From NCBI GenBank assembly GCA_043743785.1, contig JAYTVW010000060.1:31523-95522 (forward strand): 64,000 nt of DNA, given 5' to 3'. The position numbers and the translations under genes are program-made. Every line of letters begins with the position of its first letter. Position 1 is the first letter of the stretch. The DNA comes from JAQTNA01 sp043743785 (GTDB taxonomy: Bacteria; Pseudomonadota; Gammaproteobacteria; Burkholderiales; Rhodocyclaceae). Below are positions 8,087-16,209 of the stretch, piece by piece. The notes under the pieces are model-generated. The model worked only from the letters and a program-made list of their open reading frames with translations. It searched no databases and was not told where the DNA came from.

Positions 8087-8105
8087 GCTCCGGCTTGCCC
8101 GATTT

Positions 8106-8174
8106 GTAGGGGCGAATTCATTCGCCCGTGGAATCTGACCGAAAGCGGCAGGGCGAACAAGTTCGCCCCTACAG
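8106..8174. repeat. TAGGGGCGAA inverted repeat
   Basis: TAGGGGCGAATTCATTCGCCC at the left faces GGGCGAACAAGTTCGCCCCTA at the right, each arm itself partly palindromic, with about 30 bases between. It sits between the convergent lipoyl-protein and TolC genes and could serve as a bidirectional terminator. This type of element is widespread in proteobacterial genomes (general knowledge). Confidence 0.75.
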
Positions 8175-8184
8175 GCAATATCGG

Positions 8185-9513
8185 TTACGGTTCCAGCAGC
8201 CCATTCACCTGCTGCAGATCTTCTTCCGTCAGGTTGCCGGCGGCGGCCTTCAGCTTGAGCTGGGCCATGAGGGTGTCGTAGCGGGCGCGGGCCAGGTCGC
8301 GGCGGGTGGAGAAGACCTGCTGCTGGGCGTTCAAGACGTCAATGTTGATGCGCACGCCCACTTCGTAGCCCAGCTTGTTGGAATCCAGGGCGCTGATGCT
8401 GGAGGTGAGGCCGGCTTCAAGAGCCCTGACCTGAGCCAAGCCACTGGTAACGCCGAGATAGGCCTGGCGGGCCGACTGGGCAGCGGTACGGCGGCTGTTA
8501 TCCAAATCCTGGCGGGACTTTTCCTTCAGGGCCGTGGCTTCCCGGTCCTTCGATGAAATGAGACCACCCTGAAAAAGGGGCATGGATACCTGGACGCCGA
8601 TGGTGGAGGCGGTGGTGTCGTTGCCGTAGGGGAGTAATGGGTTGTTGCCGTTGCTCGCCGAACTGCGGCCGTAAGTGGCCACCAGGTCCACCGTGGGCAG
8701 GCGGGCACCCCGGGCGCGGGAAACGTCCCGTGCGGCGATCTCGGCCGCGAGGGACTGCATCTGAACGCCGACATTGCCCTGTTCGGCGGATTCCACCCAC
8801 TTCTGCATGTCGTCAGGCACCGGGCGGCCGATCTGCACCCCGGCACGCAGGGGCTTGAGGGTCTCCGGCGCCTTGCCGGTGAGCAGGCGCAGGGCCTCAC
8901 GCTTGACGTCCAGATCGTTCAGCGCCGCGATTTCCTGGGCGGTGGCGAGGTCGAAGCGGGCCTGGGCCTCGTGGCTGTCCACGATGGTGGCGGTGCCGAC
9001 TTCAAAATTACGTTTGGCGGCGCCAAGCTGTTCGGCGATAGCCTTCTTCTGGGCCTGGGCGAAGGCCAGGGAGTCCTGGGCCAGCAGCACGTCGAAATAG
9101 GCCTGGGCGCTGCGCAGGATGAGGTCCTGGCCGGCACCACTGAGCGCCGCCTCGGCCTGGGCCACCGCCAGCTTCGCCTGGTCGTACAGCACCCAGTTCT
9201 GCCAGCGGAACAAGGGCTGGGAAAGCTGCACGGCGTAGAGGGTGCTGTTGTACCTGAACGAATAATTTCCCGGCGTTGTGCTGCGGGTGCTCATGTCCTG
9301 CTGGTTCCAGGTGCTGTTGGCGCTGAGGCCGATGCTGGGCAGCAGGCCCGCCCGTCCCTGGGGCAGTTTTTCCCTGCCGGCCTCGGCGGCGAAGCGGGCG
9401 GCGGCGAAGGGCGCGTCATAGCCTATGGCGTCCCGGTAGACCTGCAACAGGTCGGCGGCCTGGACGCTACCGGCGAACAGCCCGGCTACCAGCAGTACAA
9501 TCTTGCCCTTCAC
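8185..9513 (-). CDS. tolC: TolC family outer membrane channel protein
   Basis: A 442-residue outer membrane efflux protein, close to the usual TolC length. A Sec signal peptide is plain (MKGKIVLLVAGLFAGSVQA, cleavage after residue 19). Two tandem OEP repeats follow, rich in Ala/Gln/Leu heptads, with the conserved 'LLPSIGLSANSTW' after the first helix and the 'GVRINIDVLNAQQQVFSTRRDL' region before the second hairpin. It would provide the outer membrane exit duct for tripartite pumps or type I secretion. It lies downstream of pcm and a rhodanese gene on the same strand, an arrangement common in betaproteobacteria, and could also serve the RND pump encoded behind them. Confidence 0.93.
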   Translation of the reverse strand: MKGKIVLLVAGLFAGSVQAADLLQVYRDAIGYDAPFAAARFAAEAGREKLPQGRAGLLPSIGLSANSTWNQQDMSTRSTTPGNYSFRYNSTLYAVQLSQPLFRWQNWVLYDQAKLAVAQAEAALSGAGQDLILRSAQAYFDVLLAQDSLAFAQAQKKAIAEQLGAAKRNFEVGTATIVDSHEAQARFDLATAQEIAALNDLDVKREALRLLTGKAPETLKPLRAGVQIGRPVPDDMQKWVESAEQGNVGVQMQSLAAEIAARDVSRARGARLPTVDLVATYGRSSASNGNNPLLPYGNDTTASTIGVQVSMPLFQGGLISSKDREATALKEKSRQDLDNSRRTAAQSARQAYLGVTSGLAQVRALEAGLTSSISALDSNKLGYEVGVRINIDVLNAQQQVFSTRRDLARARYDTLMAQLKLKAAAGNLTEEDLQQVNGLLEP

Positions 9514-9563
9514 GTCGATTCCCTCTCGTTACACAGATTTCATTCAATCTGGAAAAATCACTT

Positions 9564-9692
9564 TGAAACGCCGAGGCGCCGAGGCGCCGAGAAATCAGAG
9601 AGTCACTGCAAGTGAAGCCTTACCTGAGAGGTGAAGCAATCTTGCCTTTCAAGCTCTTGTTTTTCCTCGGCGTCTCGGCGCCTCGGCGTTTA
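9564..9692. repeat. Inverted octamer-repeat element (GCCGAGGC family), copy 1
   Basis: Left arm AAACGCCGAGGCGCCGAGG... (tandem CGCCGAGG units) and right arm ...CCTCGGCGCCTCGGCGTTT, about 70 unrelated bases between. Eight copies of this element occur in the window. Confidence 0.85.
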
Positions 9693-9712
9693 TTTATATG
9701 CTTTTTTCAGCT

Positions 9713-10036
9713 TCAGTAGGTTGGCATGGCCGGGGCCACGTCGCGAGCCCAGGCGGCGACGCCGCCCGTCAGGTTGGTGAGCTTGGTAAAACCCTGCTGT
9801 TCCAGGAACATGGCCACCTGCATGCTGCGGGCACCGTGGTGGCAGATCACCACGGTGTCGGCGTTCTTGTCCAGCTCGGGATAGCGGGCGGGCACGGAAC
9901 GCATGGGCATGGGCAGTGCGTTGTCCAGATGGCAGAGTTCGAATTCCCAGGGTTCCCGGACGTCCAGCAGGATGGGGTTCTTGCGGGCCGGGTCGGTCAA
10001 CCATGCCTGCAGGCCTTGCGGTGTTGCGTGTTGCAT
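9713..10036 (-). CDS. Rhodanese-like domain protein
   Basis: A 107-residue single-domain rhodanese (sulfurtransferase fold). DVREPWE at residues 25-31 and the active-site loop CHHGARS at 65-71 with the catalytic cysteine are intact; the six-residue loop is typical of single-domain sulfurtransferases (GlpE/PspE class). No signal peptide, so it is likely cytosolic. Its start is nine bases after the pcm stop, which implies co-transcription from pcm. A role in sulfur transfer is expected from the family but the partner is not evident. Confidence 0.9.
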   Translation of the reverse strand: MQHATPQGLQAWLTDPARKNPILLDVREPWEFELCHLDNALPMPMRSVPARYPELDKNADTVVICHHGARSMQVAMFLEQQGFTKLTNLTGGVAAWARDVAPAMPTY

Positions 10037-10045
10037 CTAGCGCCC

Positions 10046-10699
10046 TTAAAAAACGAAACGCTCGGCCTGGACCGCGTTGGTCAAGGGGGGGAGCAGGGTT
10101 TCAAAGACGGGCACGGTCTCGAACAGGCCGGGGCCCGTGCAAGTGATGAGCTGGGCGGACATGCAGGGGGCGCTACCTACCACGGCGAACAGGCGGCCGC
10201 CGGGTTTCAGCTGAGCCAGCACATCGGCCGGCACGGTGGGCAGGCTGGCGCCAAAGACGATGACGTCAAAGGGTCCCTGGGTGGCTGCGCCATGGGCACC
10301 GTTGCCGGTTTCCACGGTGGCATTGACGATGCCAGCCTTGCTCAGGTTCTGACGCGCCAGCTCGGCCAGGGCCGGGACGATTTCCAGGGCATGCACCTGA
10401 TCAGCCTTGGTGGCCAGGAGTGCCGTCAGGAAGCCGGAGCCGGCACCGATTTCCAGCACCTTGTCGGACTTCTTTACCTGCAGGGACTGCAGCATCTTGG
10501 CTTCGATCTTGGGGGCCAGCATGGCGGCGCCATGGCCCAGGGGAATTTCGATGTCGGCGAAGGCCAGGGCCTGGTGGGCGGCCGGCGCAAAATCTTCACG
10601 CTTCACGGCCATGAGCAGGTCGAGCACGTCCGTGTCCAGCACATCCCAGGGGCGGATTTGCTGTTCGACCATGTTGAAGCGCGCTTTTTCGAGGTTCAT
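10046..10699 (-). CDS. pcm: Protein-L-isoaspartate O-methyltransferase family protein
   Basis: A 217-residue SAM-dependent methyltransferase of the PCMT family, which repairs isoaspartyl residues. The SAM motif VLEIGAGSGF lies at residues 81-90, preceded by 'MLAPKIEAKMLQSL', where classical Pcm has an S-Q-P-Y/H sequence; this divergent form is common in the pcm genes that precede tolC in betaproteobacteria. The frame opens 11 codons earlier, but ATG 10699 has GGAG six bases upstream. First gene of a likely pcm-rhodanese-tolC operon. Enzymatic repair activity of this branch is assumed, not shown. Confidence 0.88.
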   Translation of the reverse strand: MNLEKARFNMVEQQIRPWDVLDTDVLDLLMAVKREDFAPAAHQALAFADIEIPLGHGAAMLAPKIEAKMLQSLQVKKSDKVLEIGAGSGFLTALLATKADQVHALEIVPALAELARQNLSKAGIVNATVETGNGAHGAATQGPFDVIVFGASLPTVPADVLAQLKPGGRLFAVVGSAPCMSAQLITCTGPGLFETVPVFETLLPPLTNAVQAERFVF

Positions 10700-10795
10700 T
10701 GAATTCTCCAGGACCGTAATATTAGCACGCACTAATATACCTACCAGCGTGCCCAGAATTTAAAAGTGGCGATTTTACAGGAAGGCAGGGAAGGA

Positions 10796-10893
10796 TTTAG
10801 GACCTCGGATCTAGGATCTGGTGATATTTCGGCGCGAAGCGCCCTGTCCTTCCCTAAATCCAAAATCCTAGATCCTGCCCTCCGAATCCTGCC
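10796..10893. repeat. Inverted GGATCTA heptamer-type repeat
   Basis: Left arm GGATTTAGGACCTCGGATCTAGGATCT (10795-10820 or so) faces right arm AAATCCAAAATCCTAGATCCTGCC (about 10857-10880). The right arm runs into the 3' end of the RND permease gene and supplies its last residues and stop codon. A relative lies at 48657-48742. Confidence 0.7.
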
Positions 10894-13800
10894 GCAAATA
10901 CGCCGCGCCGTAGAACGCCGGCAGCACCAGGAGGGTCAGCAGCGTGGCCACCAAGAGGCCGCCCATGATGGCCCAGGCCATGGGGCCCCAGAAGATGCTG
11001 CGGGTGAGGGGAATCATGGCCAGGATGGCGGCGGCGGCCGTCAGCATGATGGGGCGGAAGCGGCGTACGGTGGCGCCGACAATGGATTCCTCGACGGAAT
11101 GTCCGGCGGCCCGGTCCTGTTCGATCTGGTCCACCAGGATCACCGAGTTGCGCATGATCATGCCGAACAAGGCGATCACCCCCAGGTTGGCGACGAAGCC
11201 AAAGGGGATGCCGAACACCAGCAGCATGAAGGCCACACCGATGAGGCCCAGGGGCGCAGTGAGCAGCACCAGGAGGGTGCGGCCCATGCTCTGCAACTGG
11301 ATCATGAGGAGCGTCAGTACCGTCAGCAGCATGGCGGGCATGACGGCCATGATGGAGTTCTCGCCCTTGGCCGCTTCCTCGATGGCGCCACCGGTCTCGA
11401 TGCGGTAACCCGGCGGGAAGTCGGCGGCAAGCTTCTCCAGCAGGGGTTGGATGGCCTTCGACACCGCCGGCGCTTCGATGCCGGGCCGGACCTCGGCCCG
11501 CACGGTGATGGTGGCCAGGCGGTTGCGGCGCCAGATGATGCCTTCCTCCAGGCCGTAGGAGAGGGTGGCCACCTGGGACAGGGGCACATAGCGCCCGGCG
11601 CCGGTAGCGCCCCCCACCAGCACATTCAGGTCTGCCAGGGAGGACAGGTGTTGGCGATCGCCTTCTTCAGCCCGGGCCACCACATCGATGAGCTGGTCGT
11701 CTTCCCGCAACTGGGTGACGGCGGTGCCTGCCAGCAGGCTGTTCAGCATGGAGGAGAGTTCCTGGGAGCTGACGCCCAGGGCGCGTGCCCGATCCTGGTC
11801 GATATCCAGGTGCACGGCCTTGGTCATTTCGTTCCAATCCAGGTGCACGCTGCGAGTGTCGCCATTGGCGCGCAGCGTATCCGCCACCCGGGTCGCCAGG
11901 CGCCGGACCACGTTCAGGTCGCTACCCATGACACGAAATTGCACCGGATAGCCCACCGGCGGGCCGTTCTCCAGGCGCTGCACGTGGGCCCGCAAGTTGG
12001 TGAAGCTGGCGGCGAAGATAGCTTTGAGGCGCTTGAGGAGCGCTTCCCGCTCTTCCGTGCCCTTGGTGAGCACAACGAACTGGGCGAAATTATTCGTATC
12101 CAGTTGCTGGTCCAGGGGCAGCACGAAGCGGGTGCTGCCCCGGCCCACATAGGCCACGAACTGGGCCACCGCCGGGTCGTCCCTGAGCAGGGCTTCCACC
12201 TTGACGACCTCCGCATCCGTGGCCTTGAGGGAGGCGGTCTGGGGTAGCCACAGATCCACCAGCAATTCCGGGCGGTTGGAGGAGGGGAAGAACTGGCGCT
12301 GTACGCCAATATTGAAGACAACGAGGGACAGCACGAAGGCAACGGCGGTGAGGCCGATGACTTTCTTGCGATTCGCCACGCACCCCCCCACCAAACCCCG
12401 CAGGCGGCGGTAGAAGGGTGAAGCGTACATATCGTTGCCATGCTTTTGGGCCTCGGCCACCAATGCTGCGGCATCCAGCAGGCGATAGCCGATGAGGGGG
12501 GTGAATATCACGGCCACCACCCAGGACACCAGGAGGGCGATGGTGACCACGGCGAAAATGGAGAAGGTGTATTCCCCGGCGTCGGATTTGGCGAACCCCA
12601 CAGGCAGGAAGCCGGCCACCGTCACCAGGGTGCCGGTGAGCATGGGAAAGGCGGTGGAGGTATAGGCGAAGGTGGCAGCCCTGGCCCTGTCCCAGCCCTG
12701 TTCCATTTTCACCACCATCATTTCCACGGCAATAATGGCGTCGTCCACCAGGAGGCCCAGGGAGATGATGAGGGCACCCAGGGAAACTTTCTGCAGATCG
12801 ATGCCGAAGGCCTTCATGAGCAGGAAGGTGATCGCCAGGACCAGGGGAATGGACAGGGCCACCACCGTGCCGGTCCGAAGGCCCAGGCTGAGAAAACTGA
12901 CGATGAGCACAATGCCCACCGCCTCGGCCAGGGAGGCGGTGAATTCCCGGATGGAGTCCCGCACTACCCGGGGCTGGTCGGACACGGAATGGATGTCGAT
13001 GCCCCGGGGCAGGGTGGCCTCAATCTTCGCCATCTCCTGCTGCAGGCGTTCTCCCAAGTGAATGATGTCACCCCCCTTGGTCATGGCCACGGCGATGCCG
13101 ATGGCCTCCCTGCCCTTGTAACGGAAGCGCGGCGCGGGTGGATCCACATAGCCACGACGCACGGTGGCGATGTCCCCCAGGCGAAACAGGCGACCGCCGG
13201 CCTGGATGCCCAGCTTGCGGATGGCCTCCGGGGAGTCGAACTCGCCGGAAACCCGCAGGGTCACCCGGTCCGAGTCCGTGTCGTAGAAGCCTGCCGGGGT
13301 CATGGCGTTCTGAGTCTGCAGGGCGCTGAACAGGGCCTGGGGGTTCAGGCCGAGGGTCGCCAGCTTGGCGTGGGACACCTCAATGTAGATCTTCTCGTCC
13401 TGCACGCCGAGCAACTCCACCTTCTTCACCTCCGGCAAGGATTTCAGCGCCAGGGCGATGCGGTCTGCCCGACGGCGCAGTTCCGCCAGGTCGAAGCCGT
13501 CGCCGGTGAGGGCATAGATGCTACCGAAGACGTCGCCGAATTCGTCGTTGAAGAAGGGGCCGCCGGCACCCGCCGGCAGGGTGTGGCGTATGTCACCGAC
13601 GTTCTTTCTGACCTGGTACCAAGTGCCGGGCACCTCCCGGGGCGGCGTGGTGTCCCGCAACTGGATGAAGATCAGGGACTGGCCTGCAGTGGAACGGCTG
13701 CGCACCACATCCACCCAGGGCACTTCCTGGAGTTTCTTTTCAAGCTTTTCCGTGACTTGCTGTTCCACTTCCCGGGCCGTGGCGCCGGGCCAGGGGGTGT

Positions 13801-13951
13801 TGATCACCATGACCTTGAACGTGAAATCCGGATCTTCGGCGCGCCCCAGCTTGAAATAGCTGAACACCCCGGCCAGCATCAGCACGGCCATGAGGTAGAC
13901 CACCATGGACTGATGGCGGATGGCCCATTCGGAGAGGTTGGGAGTTTTCAT
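10868..13951 (-). CDS. RND efflux transporter permease (AcrB/MexB superfamily)
   Basis: A 1027-residue inner-membrane proton-driven pump, standard length for HAE-type RND permeases. Twelve transmembrane segments in the usual 1+5+1+5 layout with two large periplasmic loops are apparent. The proton-relay aspartates D403-D404 lie in 'LGLLVDDAIIAVE'. The gene follows its adaptor (14028-15101) on the same strand with a short repeat-containing spacer. The last few residues and stop codon are encoded by the arm of an inverted repeat, so the C-terminus may be recent. Substrate class cannot be read; the TetR regulator suggests drugs, solvents or other small molecules rather than metals. Confidence 0.93.
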   Translation of the reverse strand: MKTPNLSEWAIRHQSMVVYLMAVLMLAGVFSYFKLGRAEDPDFTFKVMVINTPWPGATAREVEQQVTEKLEKKLQEVPWVDVVRSRSTAGQSLIFIQLRDTTPPREVPGTWYQVRKNVGDIRHTLPAGAGGPFFNDEFGDVFGSIYALTGDGFDLAELRRRADRIALALKSLPEVKKVELLGVQDEKIYIEVSHAKLATLGLNPQALFSALQTQNAMTPAGFYDTDSDRVTLRVSGEFDSPEAIRKLGIQAGGRLFRLGDIATVRRGYVDPPAPRFRYKGREAIGIAVAMTKGGDIIHLGERLQQEMAKIEATLPRGIDIHSVSDQPRVVRDSIREFTASLAEAVGIVLIVSFLSLGLRTGTVVALSIPLVLAITFLLMKAFGIDLQKVSLGALIISLGLLVDDAIIAVEMMVVKMEQGWDRARAATFAYTSTAFPMLTGTLVTVAGFLPVGFAKSDAGEYTFSIFAVVTIALLVSWVVAVIFTPLIGYRLLDAAALVAEAQKHGNDMYASPFYRRLRGLVGGCVANRKKVIGLTAVAFVLSLVVFNIGVQRQFFPSSNRPELLVDLWLPQTASLKATDAEVVKVEALLRDDPAVAQFVAYVGRGSTRFVLPLDQQLDTNNFAQFVVLTKGTEEREALLKRLKAIFAASFTNLRAHVQRLENGPPVGYPVQFRVMGSDLNVVRRLATRVADTLRANGDTRSVHLDWNEMTKAVHLDIDQDRARALGVSSQELSSMLNSLLAGTAVTQLREDDQLIDVVARAEEGDRQHLSSLADLNVLVGGATGAGRYVPLSQVATLSYGLEEGIIWRRNRLATITVRAEVRPGIEAPAVSKAIQPLLEKLAADFPPGYRIETGGAIEEAAKGENSIMAVMPAMLLTVLTLLMIQLQSMGRTLLVLLTAPLGLIGVAFMLLVFGIPFGFVANLGVIALFGMIMRNSVILVDQIEQDRAAGHSVEESIVGATVRRFRPIMLTAAAAILAMIPLTRSIFWGPMAWAIMGGLLVATLLTLLVLPAFYGAAYLRQDSEGRI

Positions 13952-13956
13952 CGGAC

Positions 13957-13993
13957 GTGAGGGGTGAGGAGTAAGGGGTGAGGAGTGCGGCCC
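13957..13993. repeat. One-armed heptamer array between RND permease and adaptor
   Basis: Tandem gtgaggg, gtgagga, gtaaggg, gtgagga units on the plus strand, between the adaptor stop and the permease start; no facing arm within 100 bases. Confidence 0.7.
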
Positions 13994-14027
13994 GCGGCGA
14001 AGGGGGGTTCCAACACGCTTCCCGATC

Positions 14028-15101
14028 TCATTTCGCTTCCAGAATCTTCACCACTTCGCCGGCAATCAGCTTGTGCACCCCGGCGGTGACGATGCGTTCG
14101 CCGGGCTTCAGGCCCTGGCTGACGCGGGCGCCGCCTTCCACGTAGCGGGACACCGTAACGACGCGCAGGCCGAGCTTGCCGTCGGCGCCCACCACCCAGA
14201 CTGCTGGCTTGCCTTCCTGTTGGAACACGGCGGCCAGGGGAATGCAGATGGCAGCGGTCGCGTCCTGCGTCCGAAAGTTCACGGTGGCGGTCATGCCCAG
14301 CAACACCGAGCTATCTGCGCCCTGGATGCCGACCCGCACCGGGTAGGTGCGGGTGACCGGGTCCGCCACCGGAGCCACTTCCCGCACACGCCCGACAAAA
14401 GTGCGCCCCGTACCCTGCTGGGACCACAGGCTCACCTCGGTCCGGCCGGCCTTTTGCAATTCGGCCATGCGGCTTTCCGGCACGTTGATGGCCACTTCCT
14501 TGTCATCTTCCCGGGCCAGGCGCAACACGGCTTGCCCCGCACCCACCACCTGGCCGGCTTCCGCCGCCAATTGGCTGACCACGCCGGCGGAATCAGCCCG
14601 CAGCACCGTGTAGTCACTCTGGTGACGAGACAATCGGGCCTGGGCGTTGAGGACTTCGACCCGAGCGCGGCTGCCGTCGAACACGGCTTTTTTCTGTTCG
14701 AGGGCCGCCTGGCTGACGAAATTCTTTTCCCGAAGGTCTGTGTAGCGCGCCAGTTCCGCCTTGGCGAAAGCCAGTTCGGCCTGGGCGCCCGCCAGTTGGG
14801 CATCCGCGCCGGTGGCCCCCAGGGCCTGGTCGGCAGGATCGAGCCGGGCCAGTTCCTGTCCGGGCTTCACCCGTGCGCCGACATCCACGCTGCGGCTGAG
14901 AATCTTGCCCGGCACACGGAAGGCCAGGGCCGTCTCGAAACGGGCACGTACTTCGCCGGAATAGCTGGCGGCGGCGGATTCCGCGGCCTGGCCTACCACC
15001 TGGGTCAGCACCGGACGGAGGGATGTCGGCGCCGCCTCCTCCTTGCTACCGCAGGCGGCCAGGGCCAGGGCCAGGATGGTGCAGGACAGACGGCGGTTCA
15101 T
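14028..15101 (-). CDS. RND efflux periplasmic adaptor lipoprotein (MFP family)
   Basis: A 357-residue membrane-fusion protein. The signal peptide ends in a lipobox (LALAAC, cysteine 17), so it is anchored in the inner membrane by lipid. Then come a barrel-sandwich half ('ARFETALAFRVPGKILSRSVDVGARVKPGQ'-like region), an Ala/Glu-rich coiled-coil hairpin, the returning lipoyl half and a beta-barrel. It would connect the downstream permease (10868-13951) to an outer membrane channel, plausibly the TolC at 8185. It is divergent from the TetR gene at 15377, whose probable operator lies in the shared 275-bp gap. Confidence 0.93.
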   Translation of the reverse strand: MNRRLSCTILALALAACGSKEEAAPTSLRPVLTQVVGQAAESAAASYSGEVRARFETALAFRVPGKILSRSVDVGARVKPGQELARLDPADQALGATGADAQLAGAQAELAFAKAELARYTDLREKNFVSQAALEQKKAVFDGSRARVEVLNAQARLSRHQSDYTVLRADSAGVVSQLAAEAGQVVGAGQAVLRLAREDDKEVAINVPESRMAELQKAGRTEVSLWSQQGTGRTFVGRVREVAPVADPVTRTYPVRVGIQGADSSVLLGMTATVNFRTQDATAAICIPLAAVFQQEGKPAVWVVGADGKLGLRVVTVSRYVEGGARVSQGLKPGERIVTAGVHKLIAGEVVKILEAK

Positions 15102-15343
15102 GGTGCGTGCTCCGGGGTGGCGGACAGCCCATAGGGACCGTTGGCCGGGGAGAAAGGGACGCAGCTTTGCCGCTTCCGTGGCGGGATGTCATCAGTGTTC
15201 ATGACGCCGGGTTGATTTGTGGGAACAGGCCATTCTACCGGCCACCCCGGGGGTGTCAATGTCGGCGCACCAGCATTCTTACGGCAAGGCCGCCGCCCTG
15301 CTGCGTAGCGCTTGCACCCCGGCGAAAGTTCGGGGACAATAAA

Positions 15344-15363
15344 TAAGTCGGTCGATTGACTTA
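15344..15363. promoter_or_regulatory. Probable TetR-family operator palindrome
   Basis: TAAGTCGGTCGATTGACTTA is an imperfect 20-bp palindrome (16 of 20 positions symmetric: TAAGTC..TCGA..GACTTA). It lies 14 bases before the start of the TetR gene and in the divergent promoter region of the RND adaptor, where a local regulator should bind. Confidence 0.6.
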
Positions 15364-15376
15364 ATTAAGGTTTAGC

Positions 15377-16069
15377 ATGAATGCTTGTCCCCACATCCCG
15401 GTGAGAGCCGATGGCGCCCTGGCCCGGCAGCGGCTGCTGCAGGCGGCGCTCGCGCTGTTCGCCGAAAAAGGCTTTGCCAAGGCGTCCACCCGGGAAATCG
15501 CCGAGGCGGCCCAATGCAACCTGGCGGCCATCAACTATTACTTCGGCGACAAGAGGGGCCTCTACCAGGCGGTGCTGACCGAGGCCATCTGCGATGGCGC
15601 GGGCGGGGACGCCGAAGTCGGCTGTGCCGCCGGGGGCATGCTCGTCGCCGCTGACATCAATCAGGCGATGAAGGATTTTTTTCATGGCTTCCTGCAGCCC
15701 TTGAAGCAGGGGGAGAAGGTAAAGCTCGTCACCAAGTTGCATTTCCGCGAAATCGTCGAGCCTAGCGGACTCATGCAAGACTTCTGCGACACCCTCATCC
15801 GCCCCTTGCACGAAGCCATGCGGGGCATGCTGGCCCGACACTTTCAGGTATCCAATGACGAGCCGGACTTGGTGCGCCTGGCCCTGGCCATTCAGGGCAT
15901 GGGCGTTTATTTTTTCCTCGCCCAGGACACCCTGGCCGTGCTGGCTCCCGAGATAACCGCCACGGCAAAAGCAGTGGATACCCTGGCGGACCGGCTTGCC
16001 CTCTACGCCCTGGGCATGGTGCAGGCCGAAGCCGGCCGGCGGGCCGATGGAACTGCCGCATGCGCATGA
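15377..16069 (+). CDS. TetR/AcrR family transcriptional regulator (CerR-type C-terminal domain)
   Basis: A 230-residue repressor-type protein. The N-terminal helix-turn-helix lies at residues 36-60 ('ASTREIAEAAQCNLAAINYYF'-like recognition segment ending YYFGDKRGLY). The longer C-terminal ligand domain with 'FRPLHEAMRGML'-type helices fits the CerR/DUF1956 group. It sits between two RND systems: divergent from one adaptor and directly ahead of the outer membrane gene of the other, so it may control both. The 20-bp palindrome immediately upstream suggests autoregulation. Confidence 0.9.
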   Translation: MNACPHIPVRADGALARQRLLQAALALFAEKGFAKASTREIAEAAQCNLAAINYYFGDKRGLYQAVLTEAICDGAGGDAEVGCAAGGMLVAADINQAMKDFFHGFLQPLKQGEKVKLVTKLHFREIVEPSGLMQDFCDTLIRPLHEAMRGMLARHFQVSNDEPDLVRLALAIQGMGVYFFLAQDTLAVLAPEITATAKAVDTLADRLALYALGMVQAEAGRRADGTAACA

Positions 16070-16085
16070 ACAAGTCTTTTTTCTC

Positions 16086-16209
16086 ACCGCAGAGGCGCAG
16101 AGGCGCTGAGAAAAGCAATACAGATCAGAGTCTGTTGCCTTACATGGAAGATCGATCAGAGATGCAAAATAACTCGCCGCTCCTCTGCGCCACTGCGCCT
16201 CTGCGGTTC
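16086..16209. repeat. Inverted octamer-repeat element, copy 2 (inside the 5' end of the NodT-like gene)
   Basis: ACCGCAGAGGCGCAGAGGCGCTGAG at the left faces CTCCTCTGCGCCACTGCGCCTCTGCGGT at the right. It is the GCAGAGGC variant of the family. The element is open in the frame of the downstream lipoprotein gene, whose start must lie within or before it. Confidence 0.85.

Noticed and set aside
12440..13960. Long open frame opposite the RND permease (also 311-1309, 2422-3882, 10766-12247, 50069-52027 and others)
   Set aside because: These are antisense shadows caused by high GC third positions; they lack signal, domain or ribosome-site support and lie over clear genes.
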